Assembly (NCBI RefSeq): GCF_024138145.1
Contig: NZ_CP099997.1
Location: 2,294,001 to 2,358,000 of the forward strand
Length of the DNA stretch: 64,000 nt
Source: Natronosalvus halobius
GTDB lineage: Archaea > Halobacteriota > Halobacteria > Halobacteriales > Natrialbaceae
Reading direction: 5' to 3'
Each line of letters opens with the position of its first letter. The stretch's first letter is position 1. This document shows, piece after piece, positions 26,622 to 34,976 of this stretch. The notes below the pieces were generated by a model. The model was not told the DNA's origin and did no database searches. It was given only the letters and a program-made list of their open reading frames with translations. A program made the position numbers and the translations under genes.

Positions 26622-26962
26622 ACGCCGTTCGTTTCACGTCATGACAAATATGTGCTCCGTTCAGACCGGACCGAGTGAGGGCGCACGATTCCGCTGAGAG
26701 AAACCCACGAACTGCGATCAATCCGGGTTAACTAACCCAGTTCACATACTTAGCGTCCGTTCGAGCGGCCGATCGACGAATGCACTGGTCTGAAAGGAGT
26801 TAGCTGGCGAGTAACCTATCGACTGCCTCGCGTGCGTGAATGTCGTTTCTGGGGGAGCATTTTTGGTTCGAAAAATTGCAACTCCATTGTTTTATTCCTG
26901 AAATCCAAGCGTGAAACGTTACAGAGCCTATAGCCAAATAGTCACTGTTCTCAGGGCCTTCC
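26622..26962. other. AT-rich upstream region of the beta-helix gene
   Basis: 341 bases without a gene. From about 26850 the sequence is AT-rich for this genome, with TTGTTTTATTCC at 26887-26898, a possible TATA region about 65 bases before the GTG start, implying a short leader. The composition differs from flanking housekeeping genes. Confidence 0.5.
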
Positions 26963-28462
26963 GTGAGTTCCAACGAACCACAGTCGGCTCGATTCGGTCG
27001 GAGATCGTATCTGAAAGGCTGTCTCGTCGGCGCCGGTTCTGCGCTCGCTCTTTCGGGGGTGACGTCCGCGTCTGACGATACACTCGAGGACCAGTACCGG
27101 ACGGTTATCGACGTCACGGAGGAGGGGGCGGACAACACCGGGGACGAATCGGTGACACCCGTTATACAGCGGCTCGTCGACGACGACACGCTGCTGAAGT
27201 TCCCCGAGGGGCGTTACTACATGGACGAGCAGGTCCGGTTCACTAGCTTCGAGAACGTCGGACTCGTCGGTGACAAGGCGACGCTGGTACCGGCGAACTA
27301 CCACAATTTCCAGGGCCCGCAGTATCGGCTGTTTCGATTCGGGACCGCGAAAAACCCCGGACGTGACCTGCACTTCGAGAAATTTACCGTCGACCAGCGT
27401 GCCAAAGACACGGGCATCCGCGTGATCAACGCGGAGGTCGAAGACGGACTTTACGTCGGCAGAATCGGTATTTACGGCCTGCACGACAGCGGCACGTGGG
27501 GTCCCGGACTATTCAACGTCCTCGAGCCCAGTGGGACGGGGCTCGTCGAGTGTTTCCGTGCGTACGGCGGGGGGATCCACGTCGACGAGACGCCCAACAG
27601 CGGAAACATGTGGCGCGGACCCACCGGGATCCACGTCAACAACCATCACGGGTCGCTCGTCCTTCGGGACTGTACGCTCGGGGGCTTCCCCGGAACCGGA
27701 CTGTACGAGTCCACTGAGAACGGCGCACTCGACATCCAGGGCGGATACTTCGAGAACAGCGCCACGGCGTCGATCCGGCTCGCCGGGGCGCGAGCGTCCA
27801 TCAACGACGCGGTCATCGTCGTCGACGATAATCCATCGTATGCAGCCGGGCAACACCCGATTCGAGTCGACAAGGGGGGAACCTTCGAGATCGACGGCGT
27901 CGAGATCAGGATGCCCAAGCCCAACGGCGACGCGATCAGAATCATGGACGGCGTCAACTCGACATCGATCGCGAACACCAGCATCTCGATCGGGAATCGA
28001 GAGAATTCGGGAATACGGCTCGATTCCGGTGGGGGTCCGATGTCCGCAGAGAACGTGGATATCGACATTGACGGCAGTGGCTACGCCTTCCGCCTCCTCG
28101 GCGACGACGAAGACGTAGTCACCCTTCGAGACGTGGCGATTACCGGCGACGCGAGCGGTTCGCCGCTCCGGCACACGGTCTTCTGCGAGCGGAGTAACTG
28201 CCGGTTCCACAACCTCTCGATCGATCAGCCTGGCGACGACCGTGGCGGACTCGAGCTCCGCGGTGACAACTACCAGATCACCGAGAGTGAGTTCCGGACC
28301 GATCACATCCCGGTCGTCGTCAACGGCTCCAACGACGTGGTGATCGAAGACAGTTACAGCGAGTCCTACGGAGATCGCGTCTCTCTGCTCATCCTGGACG
28401 GTTCGAGTAACGTCTCGCTTCAGAACAACGACTTCCCCGGCGGCGTGAAAGACAAACGGTAA
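26963..28462 (+). CDS. Tat-exported right-handed beta-helix protein
   Basis: 499 residues starting at GTG 26963; the next in-frame ATG would remove the signal. Residues 13-14 are the twin arginine of 'RRSYLKGCLVGAGSALALSG', a Tat signal. Mature part: an N-terminal 'VTPVIQRLVDDDTLLKFPEG' segment typical of pectate-lyase-like superfamily proteins, then many short strands with Asn/Gly turns ('SLVLRDCTLGGFPGTGLYES', 'DVVIEDSYSESYGDRVSLLI') forming a parallel beta-helix. No clear catalytic triad, so either a polysaccharide lyase relative or a surface binding protein. It lies next to tRNA-Arg attachment-site fossils and may be horizontally acquired. Confidence 0.85.
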   Translation: MSSNEPQSARFGRRSYLKGCLVGAGSALALSGVTSASDDTLEDQYRTVIDVTEEGADNTGDESVTPVIQRLVDDDTLLKFPEGRYYMDEQVRFTSFENVGLVGDKATLVPANYHNFQGPQYRLFRFGTAKNPGRDLHFEKFTVDQRAKDTGIRVINAEVEDGLYVGRIGIYGLHDSGTWGPGLFNVLEPSGTGLVECFRAYGGGIHVDETPNSGNMWRGPTGIHVNNHHGSLVLRDCTLGGFPGTGLYESTENGALDIQGGYFENSATASIRLAGARASINDAVIVVDDNPSYAAGQHPIRVDKGGTFEIDGVEIRMPKPNGDAIRIMDGVNSTSIANTSISIGNRENSGIRLDSGGGPMSAENVDIDIDGSGYAFRLLGDDEDVVTLRDVAITGDASGSPLRHTVFCERSNCRFHNLSIDQPGDDRGGLELRGDNYQITESEFRTDHIPVVVNGSNDVVIEDSYSESYGDRVSLLILDGSSNVSLQNNDFPGGVKDKR

Positions 28463-28648
28463 CGACAGTTGGACCGCTTTCGGCCTGCGTTTTTTGGAGC
28501 GCTCGTAGAGAGTGATGGGGTCTTTCGCTCGAGAGTCACATCTAAGAGCGTTCTGACGGAGTCTTTCGCGAGCGAAGCGAGCGGAAGGCACGTCAGGACC
28601 GAACCCGCAGCGAGCGCTGAGCAACGCGAAGTACTCGCCAGAAGTGAG

Positions 28649-28669
28649 CGTCCTGACGGAGATTTGAAC
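28649..28669 (-). repeat. Attachment-site-like copy of the tRNA-Arg 3' end
   Basis: 21 bases identical to 28798-28818, that is the discriminator base, the 3' acceptor strand and most of the T-arm. It lies 149 bases downstream of the tRNA, in the same orientation, as expected for an attR left by a tRNA-targeting integrase. Confidence 0.8.
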
Positions 28670-28750
28670 GCGCCGAGACGGTCCGGGTCGCTCACTTCGT
28701 TCGCTTCCCGGGCTGCGACTCGTCTGCTCAAATCTCCGTGTGTGAGTTTC

Positions 28751-28792
28751 GTCGACACCAGCCGCTCGCTCCGCTCGCGGGTTGGTGTCGAC
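28751..28792 (-). other. Hairpin just downstream of tRNA-Arg
   Basis: GTCGACACCA (28751-28760) pairs perfectly with TGGTGTCGAC (28783-28792) around a GC-rich loop. It begins six bases beyond the tRNA 3' end; it could be a processing or termination hairpin, or part of an integration site. Confidence 0.6.
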
Positions 28793-28797
28793 AGAAA

Positions 28798-28870
28798 CGT
28801 CCTGACGGAGATTTGAACTCCGGTCCCTGGCTCCGCAAGCCAAGAGGATAGTCCACTACCCTACCAGGAC
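28798..28870 (-). tRNA. tRNA-Arg (anticodon GCG)
   Basis: 73 nt, CCA not encoded. Acceptor stem GTCCTGG/TCAGGAC (one G-U pair), anticodon arm TTGGC-TTGCGGA-GCCAG with anticodon GCG reading CGC, T-arm CGGAG-TTCAAAT-CTCCG. All arms are canonical. Discriminator G at 28798. Confidence 0.95.
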
Positions 28871-29090
28871 TCATCTCTTCGTAACCCGGAGTCGGTTAAA
28901 GCCCTTTCGAAAGGGAGGCGGTGTCGCTGCCGATTCTGTGGGACGTGACCGTAACGCACAGCTCTCGAGACGCTTTCTCGGGACGCGAACTCGAGGCGGT
29001 TTTCCCGACGCCACCTCGAGCACCAGCGCACGTTCGGCACCGACTGACGGCGGCCGACGATTTAAATACCATACCGCGGCAGATCCCGGT

Positions 29091-29162
29091 ATGAACGACC
29101 GAATCCGGCGACGACCGCAAATGGACAATGCTTATGCGCGGGCTACCCATGCACGAGCATAG
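29091..29162 (+). CDS. Possible 23-aa leader ORF before RPA
   Basis: ATG 29091 to TAG 29162: 23 residues, Arg-rich (MNDRIRRRPQ...). A strong TATA-like TTTAAATACC (29061-29070) is 21-30 bases upstream, so a leaderless mRNA could start exactly at this ATG. Its stop is one base before the RPA ATG (TAG-A-ATG), ideal for coupling. Alternatively RPA uses the weaker box at 29127-29134 and this ORF is chance. Confidence 0.4.
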   Translation: MNDRIRRRPQMDNAYARATHARA

Positions 29163-29163
29163 A

Positions 29164-30669
29164 ATGAGCGAGATCGAGGGTATCTACGAAGACCTCGAGG
29201 CCGACGTCTCCCTCGAGGAGTTCCAGGAGGCCGTCGAGGCCAAAGTCGAGCAGATGGGTGGACTCGCCGACGAGGAAACGGCGGCGATGCTCATCGCACA
29301 CGAACTCGGCGAGAGCGAGGTCACCGGCGTCGCGGACATCGAACCGGGGATGGAGGAGGCGAAGTTCACCGCCAAGGTCGTGAAAATCGGCGACATCCGC
29401 ACGTTCGAACGCGACGGCGAGGACGAGGACGGGCGCGTCGTCAACGTCGAAGTCGCCGACGAGACCGGGAGCGTCCGGGCTGCGTTCTGGGACGAACACG
29501 CCCAGGCGGCCGTCGACGAACTCGAGGAGGGGCAGGTGCTGAAGATCAAGGGCCGCCCGAAGGAGGGGTTCAGCGGCGTCGAAGTGAGCGTCGACGACGT
29601 CGAGCAGGACGACGACACCGAAATCGACGTCCAGATCTCCGACACCTACACCGTCGAGGCGCTCTCGCTCGGCCTCTCGGACGTGAACCTCGTCGGCGTC
29701 GTCCTGGACACCGACACCGTCCGAACGTTCGACCGGGACGACGGCTCGGAGGGAAAAGTGGCCAACCTCACGCTCGGCGACTCGACCGGACGCGTCCGGG
29801 TCACCCTCTGGGACGAGCGAGCCGATCTCGCCAACGAGTTCGCCCCCGGCGACACCGTCGAGGTCGTCGACGGCTACGTGCGCGACCGCGACGGCTCGCT
29901 CGAACTCCACGTCGGCAACCGCGGCGCCGTCGAGGAAGTCGACGTGGACGTCGAGTACGTCCCCGAGAGCACGCCGATCGAATCCCTCGAAATCGGGGAT
30001 ACGGTCGACATCGCGGGCGTCGTCCGCTCGGCGGACCCGAAGCGGACGTTCGACAGGGACGACGGCTCGGAGGGGCAGGTTCGAAACATCCGCGTCCAGG
30101 ACGCGACGGGCGACATTCGCGTCGCCATGTGGAGTGAGAAGGCCGATGTCGACGTCGGTCCCGGCGACGAGGTTGCGCTGGCGGACGTGGAGATCAAGGA
30201 CGGCTGGCAGGACGACCTCGAGGCCTCCGCCGGGTGGCGCTCGACTGTGACGGTGCTCGGCGAGGGCGATGGCGGTGGTGCCAGCGCCGATTCGAGCGAC
30301 GGTGGGAGCGAGTCGACCGGGCTTTCAGCGTTCGCGAACGGCGATGCCGGCGGGGCGAACGCGGCCGAAGACGGCAGAGATGGTGATACAGGTGAAACAG
30401 GCGATACAAACGATACAGACGGTGCTGCCGATACCGCCAATGCCAGCGGTGCCAACGACGCCAACGACCCCGAAGACGCCAACGACCCCGAAGACGGCCA
30501 ACAGATCGAATTCACCGGCGTCGTCGTCCAGGCCGGCGATCCGGTCGTCCTCGACGACGGCGAGACGACGATGAGCGTCGAGACGACCGTCGACGTCGGT
30601 CTCGGGGAAGAAATAACGGCTCGCGGACAGGTCAACGACGGGCGACTCGAGGCCGACGAGGTCTTCTGA
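29164..30669 (+). CDS. Replication protein A-like single-stranded DNA-binding protein
   Basis: 501 residues from ATG 29164 (frame open to 29128). Three OB-fold domains are visible by internal repetition at about residues 60-150, 165-260 and 270-370; two contain the near-identical 'RTFDRDDGSEG' / 'KRTFDRDDGSEG' strand. A Gly/Ser/Asp/Thr-rich linker (residues about 375-450) leads to a short C-terminal OB-like piece 'QIEFTGVVVQAGDPVVLDDG'. No cysteines, so no zinc finger, unlike some archaeal RPAs that have one. Binds ssDNA in replication and repair. Resembles the stand-alone RPA2 type of haloarchaea (no rpap partner gene next to it). Confidence 0.9.
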   Translation: MSEIEGIYEDLEADVSLEEFQEAVEAKVEQMGGLADEETAAMLIAHELGESEVTGVADIEPGMEEAKFTAKVVKIGDIRTFERDGEDEDGRVVNVEVADETGSVRAAFWDEHAQAAVDELEEGQVLKIKGRPKEGFSGVEVSVDDVEQDDDTEIDVQISDTYTVEALSLGLSDVNLVGVVLDTDTVRTFDRDDGSEGKVANLTLGDSTGRVRVTLWDERADLANEFAPGDTVEVVDGYVRDRDGSLELHVGNRGAVEEVDVDVEYVPESTPIESLEIGDTVDIAGVVRSADPKRTFDRDDGSEGQVRNIRVQDATGDIRVAMWSEKADVDVGPGDEVALADVEIKDGWQDDLEASAGWRSTVTVLGEGDGGGASADSSDGGSESTGLSAFANGDAGGANAAEDGRDGDTGETGDTNDTDGAADTANASGANDANDPEDANDPEDGQQIEFTGVVVQAGDPVVLDDGETTMSVETTVDVGLGEEITARGQVNDGRLEADEVF

Positions 30670-30698
30670 GCGGGCACGCCCCGTAGCCTGTACGAAAA

Positions 30699-30706
30699 GC
30701 GTTAAG
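30699..30706 (+). promoter_or_regulatory. TATA-like box of the histone gene
   Basis: GCGTTAAG, 25-32 bases before ATG 30731, so the histone and deacetylase genes can be transcribed apart from RPA. Confidence 0.5.
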
Positions 30707-30730
30707 AAGGTCAACTTCGGCTATCTGTGT

Positions 30731-31162
30731 ATGAACGTCGAACTTCCGTTCGCTCCGGTGGACACGATAATTCGACGGAACGCGGGGGACCTTCGGGTGA
30801 GCGCCGGTGCGGCGGAGGAACTGGCCAGGGAGATTCAGGCCCACGGCGCCCGGCTAGCGATCGACGCGGCCGAACGAGCGACCGCGGACGGCCGGAAGAC
30901 GCTGATGGCCGAGGACTTCGAGGTCGAAACCGTCGTCGACAAGGACGACCTCGAGTTGCCGGTCGCCCCGGTCGACCGGATCGCGCGCATCGACATCGAC
31001 GAACACTATCGCGTCTCCATGGACGCCCGCATCGCGCTCGCGGACATTCTCGAGGACTACGCCGACAACGTCGCCCGTGCGTCGGCGACACTCGCCCATC
31101 ACGCCGACCGCCGGACGATCACGGCCGACGACATCGAGACGTACTTCGCGCTCTTCCAGTAA
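30731..31162 (+). CDS. Archaeal histone, two fused histone folds
   Basis: 143 residues from ATG 30731. Two histone-fold units in tandem: residues 1-70 ('LPFAPVDTIIRRNAGDLRVS' ... 'RKTLMAEDFEVE') and 75-143 ('LPVAPVDRIARIDIDEHYRV' ... 'RRTITADDIETYFALF'). Fused dimers of this kind are the haloarchaeal form and are unusually acidic, with few Lys. They probably act more like regulators than abundant chromatin proteins. The next gene begins four bases after its stop. Confidence 0.95.
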   Translation: MNVELPFAPVDTIIRRNAGDLRVSAGAAEELAREIQAHGARLAIDAAERATADGRKTLMAEDFEVETVVDKDDLELPVAPVDRIARIDIDEHYRVSMDARIALADILEDYADNVARASATLAHHADRRTITADDIETYFALFQ

Positions 31163-31166
31163 TCAC

Positions 31167-32180
31167 ATGCGCTTTGGGTATAGCTCCACCTGCCTCGAAC
31201 ACGACCCTGGCCCGCGCCACCCGGAGACGCCAGACCGTCTTCGGGCGATTCGGGAGGGACTGAAGCGAAAACACGGCGTGGAGTACGTCGACGTCGATCC
31301 GCTCTCCATAGACACCATCGCCGCCACTCACGACTGCTCGTATCTCGAGGAAGTTCGCGAGTTCTGTGCCGACGGCGGCGGCAACTGGGACCCGGACACG
31401 AGTGCCGTCGAAGAGACGTGGGACGCGGTCCGGACCAGCGCCGGCCTCGCGTGCTGGGCGGCCGAACGCGCCCTCGAGGGCGACGACGGTCGGGAGACGC
31501 CGTTCTCGTTGGGTCGGCCACCAGGTCACCACGCCGTCTACGACGACGCGATGGGGTTCTGTTTCGTCAACAACGTCGCGGTCGCGGCCCAGTACGCCAT
31601 CGACGAGTACGACGTCGACCGCGTCGCGATCATCGACTGGGACGTCCACCACGGCAACGGAACCCAGGACCTGTTCTACGAGCGCGACGACGTGTTCTTC
31701 GTTTCGCTCCACGAGAAGGGGCTGTATCCCGGGACGGGCGACATCGACGAGATCGGGGCCGACGCCGGCGAGGGGACGACCATGAACGTCCCGATGCCTG
31801 CCGGCGCCCACGACGGCGACTACCTCGAGGCGCTCGACGGCGTCATCGCCCCGGTTCTCGAGGAGTACGATCCTGGACTCGTCCTCACGAGCGCCGGGTT
31901 CGACGCCCACCGCCACGACCCTATTTCGCGCGTTCGCCTGTCGACTGAAGCGTACGCGCTGATGACCGATCGGCTCCGGACGCTGACCGAAGACGTCGAC
32001 GCAGCGCTCGCGTTCGTCCTGGAGGGAGGCTACGGCCTGGAGGTGCTCGCCGATAGCGTCGCGCTGGTTCACGAGACGTTCGACGGGCGCGACCCGCTCG
32101 GGCCGGACGATCCGGTGAGCGACGACGTCGCCGCGGTGCTCGAGGAGGTACGCGAGGCACACGGTCTCGATCTCGAGTAG
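31167..32180 (+). CDS. Histone deacetylase-family (class II) amidohydrolase
   Basis: 337 residues from ATG 31167, four bases after the histone stop. Zn2+-dependent deacetylase superfamily: 'GRPPGHHAVYDDAMGFCFVN' (catalytic His pair), 'AIIDWDVHHGNGTQDLFY' (Asp and His zinc ligands), 'SAGFDAHRHDP' (third zinc ligand Asp) and 'LEGGYGLEVLADSV'. All catalytic residues are present. Family members remove acetyl groups from protein lysines, acetylpolyamines or acetoin; the operon with a histone suggests but does not prove protein targets. No acetyltransferase is adjacent. Confidence 0.93.
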   Translation: MRFGYSSTCLEHDPGPRHPETPDRLRAIREGLKRKHGVEYVDVDPLSIDTIAATHDCSYLEEVREFCADGGGNWDPDTSAVEETWDAVRTSAGLACWAAERALEGDDGRETPFSLGRPPGHHAVYDDAMGFCFVNNVAVAAQYAIDEYDVDRVAIIDWDVHHGNGTQDLFYERDDVFFVSLHEKGLYPGTGDIDEIGADAGEGTTMNVPMPAGAHDGDYLEALDGVIAPVLEEYDPGLVLTSAGFDAHRHDPISRVRLSTEAYALMTDRLRTLTEDVDAALAFVLEGGYGLEVLADSVALVHETFDGRDPLGPDDPVSDDVAAVLEEVREAHGLDLE

Positions 32181-32287
32181 CGCCACCGGAAACGAATCAA
32201 TTCACCGAGGAGGGCCAGATCGTACCAATCGAGTGACCAGATAGAAGCCAACACACTCATTAGAACTGACTCGCCAGATAGCACACG

Positions 32288-32941
32288 ATGAATCGCAGAG
32301 ACGTCCTCGCGGGGACCGGTGTCGTCGGTCTCGCGAGTCTCTCGGGGTGTCTGGGTGTACTGGGACTTGCCGAACACGAATCGGCACCGGCCGGTGTCGA
32401 CCAGTCGGTACTCGAAGAAACCGGCTACCAGGAGAGCAGGACCGAACCGATCGGCGTCGACGAGGACGTCGACCTGCTCCTCTACAGCGAAACGGTGACC
32501 GTGACGAACTACCTGACGGAGTACGACAAGAGCGTCGACCTCGGCCCGCTCGGGAGTCTACGTGCGGCCGTCTTCAACGTATTAACGACGCCGCAGGTCG
32601 ACGTTCTCGGACAGGAACTCAACCCGATCGAGGAGATGTCGACGGAGGAGGTCGTGGAACTCGTCAAGAACAACTACGACGGGTTCGGTGACGTCACCCA
32701 TGAAGCCGACGAGTCGGTGTCGGTGCTCGGACAGGAGGCGACGATGTCACGGTTCAGCGCGAGCGCGAACTTCGACGGCGTCGACCTCGACGTGTTCATC
32801 CACGTCACCGAAGCGATCCAGACCAGCGAGGACCACCTCGTGGCGATCGGCGTCTACCCGGAACAGACCCAGGGGCGAGAGGAGGCAAACGTGTTCTCGC
32901 TCGTCGAGGGCGTCATCGAGGACGCAGGCGAGGCCGAGTGA
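32288..32941 (+). CDS. Tat lipoprotein (DUF6517-like)
   Basis: 217 residues from ATG 32288. Signal: M-N-R-R-D-V-L at the N-terminus (twin Arg) and lipobox 'LASLSGCLG', so the mature Cys is about residue 20. The mature domain has a sequence of beta strands and helices ('DVDLLLYSETVTVTNYLTEY', 'ATMSRFSASANFDGVDLDVF'); I recall this as haloarchaeal DUF6517. Surface-anchored, unknown role. The stop codon begins a 15-bp tandem repeat. Confidence 0.78.
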   Translation: MNRRDVLAGTGVVGLASLSGCLGVLGLAEHESAPAGVDQSVLEETGYQESRTEPIGVDEDVDLLLYSETVTVTNYLTEYDKSVDLGPLGSLRAAVFNVLTTPQVDVLGQELNPIEEMSTEEVVELVKNNYDGFGDVTHEADESVSVLGQEATMSRFSASANFDGVDLDVFIHVTEAIQTSEDHLVAIGVYPEQTQGREEANVFSLVEGVIEDAGEAE

Positions 32942-32983
32942 GACGGCGCTAGCTGAGACGACGCCGACTGAAACGGCACTGAT
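32939..32983 (+). repeat. Three 15-bp tandem repeats each starting with in-frame TGA
   Basis: Units at 32939, 32954 and 32969, each beginning TGA-G/A-ACG. The first TGA is the stop of the lipoprotein gene. Units agree in 10-11 of 15 bases. Confidence 0.8.
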
Positions 32984-32987
32984 TCGA

Positions 32988-34451
32988 TCACGGCGTCGGT
33001 TCGAAATACGTCCGTAACCCTGCCCCGAACTCCTCGAGCAGCGCGCTCACGTCGGGTCCGACCAGCACTTCGTACTCGCCCTCGAGTGCCGTCTCGACGT
33101 GGGCGCCGAGTCCGACGTCCAGCAGTCGGTCGCTCTCGAGGAACGAAACGGCGTCGGTGAACTCCCGGTCGCGTTCGACGACGTACCGGTCGCCGTCGAT
33201 GAACGGGCCGTACACCGCCTCGTCGTCCGCGTAGGCGTCGTGGAACCCCTCCGCGTGGCTCCTGACGTGAACAGGCGGCCCCTCGTGGCGCTCGACGGCT
33301 GGGCGCTCGGCGACGGTCAGTTCGACGAGGAGAACGGCGCTCGCGTCGGCGAACGCCTCGGCTCTGAGGACGTCGAACTCGCGACGCTCGAGACCGCTCA
33401 CAACGCCGTCGAGGGACTTCTGGAGTTGCGGATAGAGCTGATCGTCGACGAGGTTCGGCGCATCGAATCGGATCGCGACGGGCGTCGTCTCGCGTCGGTC
33501 GATGTGGGCCGCGAGTTCGTCGGTTTCGAGTGGCACCGTTTCGTCCGGCTCGAATAGATCGATTCGGGGCGACTCGAGCAACTCGCGCGCGTAGTGCTGG
33601 AATCGGGCGACATTCGCCGCCGAACACACCGCGGCCACGTTGCGTTCGGGATCGGTCGGATCGATGACGACGAGCGGGTCGTCGAACGGGAAGGTGGCGT
33701 CCGCTCCGTTGCGAGACGACGTCTCGCGCGCCCGCCCGTGGTCTTCGGGATCGAGTTCGACGGGCGGGTGCCAGTCGGCCACTGCCTCGAGCAGGGGCCG
33801 AAAGCCACCGTACTCGACGACGAGCAACTCGGTCAGGTAGCCGCTGAATCCCTCCGTCCGGAGGTTCGACCCGTACGCACCGATCGCTTTGAGGAACTGC
33901 TTGGCGAGACGAACGTCATCGGCAGTCTCGTCGTCGAGTCGGGCCTCGAGATACCGGTTGTGAAAGGGCGTCCGGTCGACCGCCGAGCGGATGTCGGTGG
34001 CCTCCTCGAGTCGAAAACAGGGGACGACGTCCACGTCGAATCCGTCGTACTCGCCCGTGACGTAGGGGTGTTCGGCGTACTCCTCGTGGCCCTCCGGAAG
34101 CGTCTCGTGACCGACATCGAGCCCGTAGGTCTCGAGGGTCTCGCGGTCGAGCGCCGGTGGAAAGCGGACGAACACGTCGATGTCGCGGTCGCCGCCAATC
34201 CAGGTGTCGCGCGCCGTGGATCCGACCTGGACGACATCGGCGTCCGGACAGCGGTCGGTAGCCGCGGCGGTCGCCCGGGCAATGAGTTCCTCGGCGACCG
34301 CGCGCATGGTGGCTCGTTCGTCGTCGTCGGGGCTGATTCGCTCCAGGACGCGCTCGGTGACGGCCTCGAGTGCAGCGTTCCCCGCGTCCGCGGCCTCGGG
34401 CGCCCCTCCGGTTCCGCGTTCGGGTTCGCCCTCCCCCGTGTCGTCGCTCAT
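32988..34451 (-). CDS. cca: CCA-adding tRNA nucleotidyltransferase (archaeal class I)
   Basis: 487 residues from ATG 34451 (frame open upstream but Arg/Pro-rich junk). Adds CCA to tRNA 3' ends, needed here because the three tRNAs in the window do not encode CCA. Nucleotidyltransferase motif 'QVGSTARDTWIGGDRDIDVF' (GS and DxD) near residues 75-95, third Asp in 'GFDVDVVPCF', and the archaeal-specific C-terminal region ('LLVELTVAERPAVERHEGPP'). The first ~25 residues are an acidic Gly-rich extension typical of halophiles. Confidence 0.94.
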   Translation of the reverse strand: MSDDTGEGEPERGTGGAPEAADAGNAALEAVTERVLERISPDDDERATMRAVAEELIARATAAATDRCPDADVVQVGSTARDTWIGGDRDIDVFVRFPPALDRETLETYGLDVGHETLPEGHEEYAEHPYVTGEYDGFDVDVVPCFRLEEATDIRSAVDRTPFHNRYLEARLDDETADDVRLAKQFLKAIGAYGSNLRTEGFSGYLTELLVVEYGGFRPLLEAVADWHPPVELDPEDHGRARETSSRNGADATFPFDDPLVVIDPTDPERNVAAVCSAANVARFQHYARELLESPRIDLFEPDETVPLETDELAAHIDRRETTPVAIRFDAPNLVDDQLYPQLQKSLDGVVSGLERREFDVLRAEAFADASAVLLVELTVAERPAVERHEGPPVHVRSHAEGFHDAYADDEAVYGPFIDGDRYVVERDREFTDAVSFLESDRLLDVGLGAHVETALEGEYEVLVGPDVSALLEEFGAGLRTYFEPTP

Positions 34452-34761
34452 ACGGGGGACGTACACGAGCGACGGCCGAAAGGGTATCGAACGACGACGC
34501 GTCCTCGGGGAGGGACAGCGAAAGCGAGGGTGGGGCGAGGCGGGGCGAGAAGAGGCGCGGGGTCGAGAGCAAAGGTGAGGGCGGAGGCAGAGGCGAGACC
34601 GACTGAAAAGGTGAGGGTGAGGGCAGAGGCGAAGACGAGCACAACGGCGGAAGTGAAAGCGTACGTGAACGCCTGCCCGACGTGGACTGTGAACCCGGAG
34701 CACGACCCGGCGAAAAGCGAAAGCCCTATCAAATCAACCCGACAACCAGCAGATGCCCTAA
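34452..34761. other. Intergenic polypurine tract before tRNA-Asn
   Basis: 310 bases. About 34500-34640 is strongly purine-biased on the plus strand with AGGCGAG/GAGGGTG-like units repeated. The remainder is the presumed tRNA promoter (AT-richer 34727-34740). No ORF. Confidence 0.55.
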
Positions 34762-34834
34762 GCCGAAGTAGCTCAGTTGGTAGAGCACCTCGCTGTTAAC
34801 GAGGCGGTCCCAGGTTCGAGTCCTGGCTTCGGCG
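34762..34834 (+). tRNA. tRNA-Asn (anticodon GTT)
   Basis: 73 nt, CCA not encoded. Acceptor stem GCCGAAG/CTTCGGC, D-arm with GTTGGTAGAGC, anticodon arm CCTCG-CTGTTAA-CGAGG (GTT), T-arm CCAGG-TTCGAGT-CCTGG. Confidence 0.97.
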
Positions 34835-34976
34835 CCTTCTCTCGCACTCACACTCGAACTCACGCTCGCGGAGCACTCACGCCGAGGTTTGAAGACGCGA
34901 CGGCACTTCGAAAACGACTACCACAACACCGTTCCCGAGGAATGGCTATTAGTGGCCGCCCACCGGAGAGACGCCC

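Larger units (their letters stand above)
28463..28797. other. Region of decayed attachment sites and palindromes beside tRNA-Arg
   Basis: Holds a perfect 21-bp copy of the tRNA 3' end (28649-28669), a diverged 13-bp copy (28549-28561), an inverted partial copy (28728-28740) and a hairpin (28751-28792). Also contains GCGAGCGAAGCGAGCG-like short palindromes. No ORF with normal codon use. Confidence 0.75.

Noticed and set aside
28463-28797. A second tRNA gene suggested by the repeated T-arm sequence
   Set aside because: Only the 3' 21 bases are present; no anticodon arm or 5' acceptor strand can be formed.
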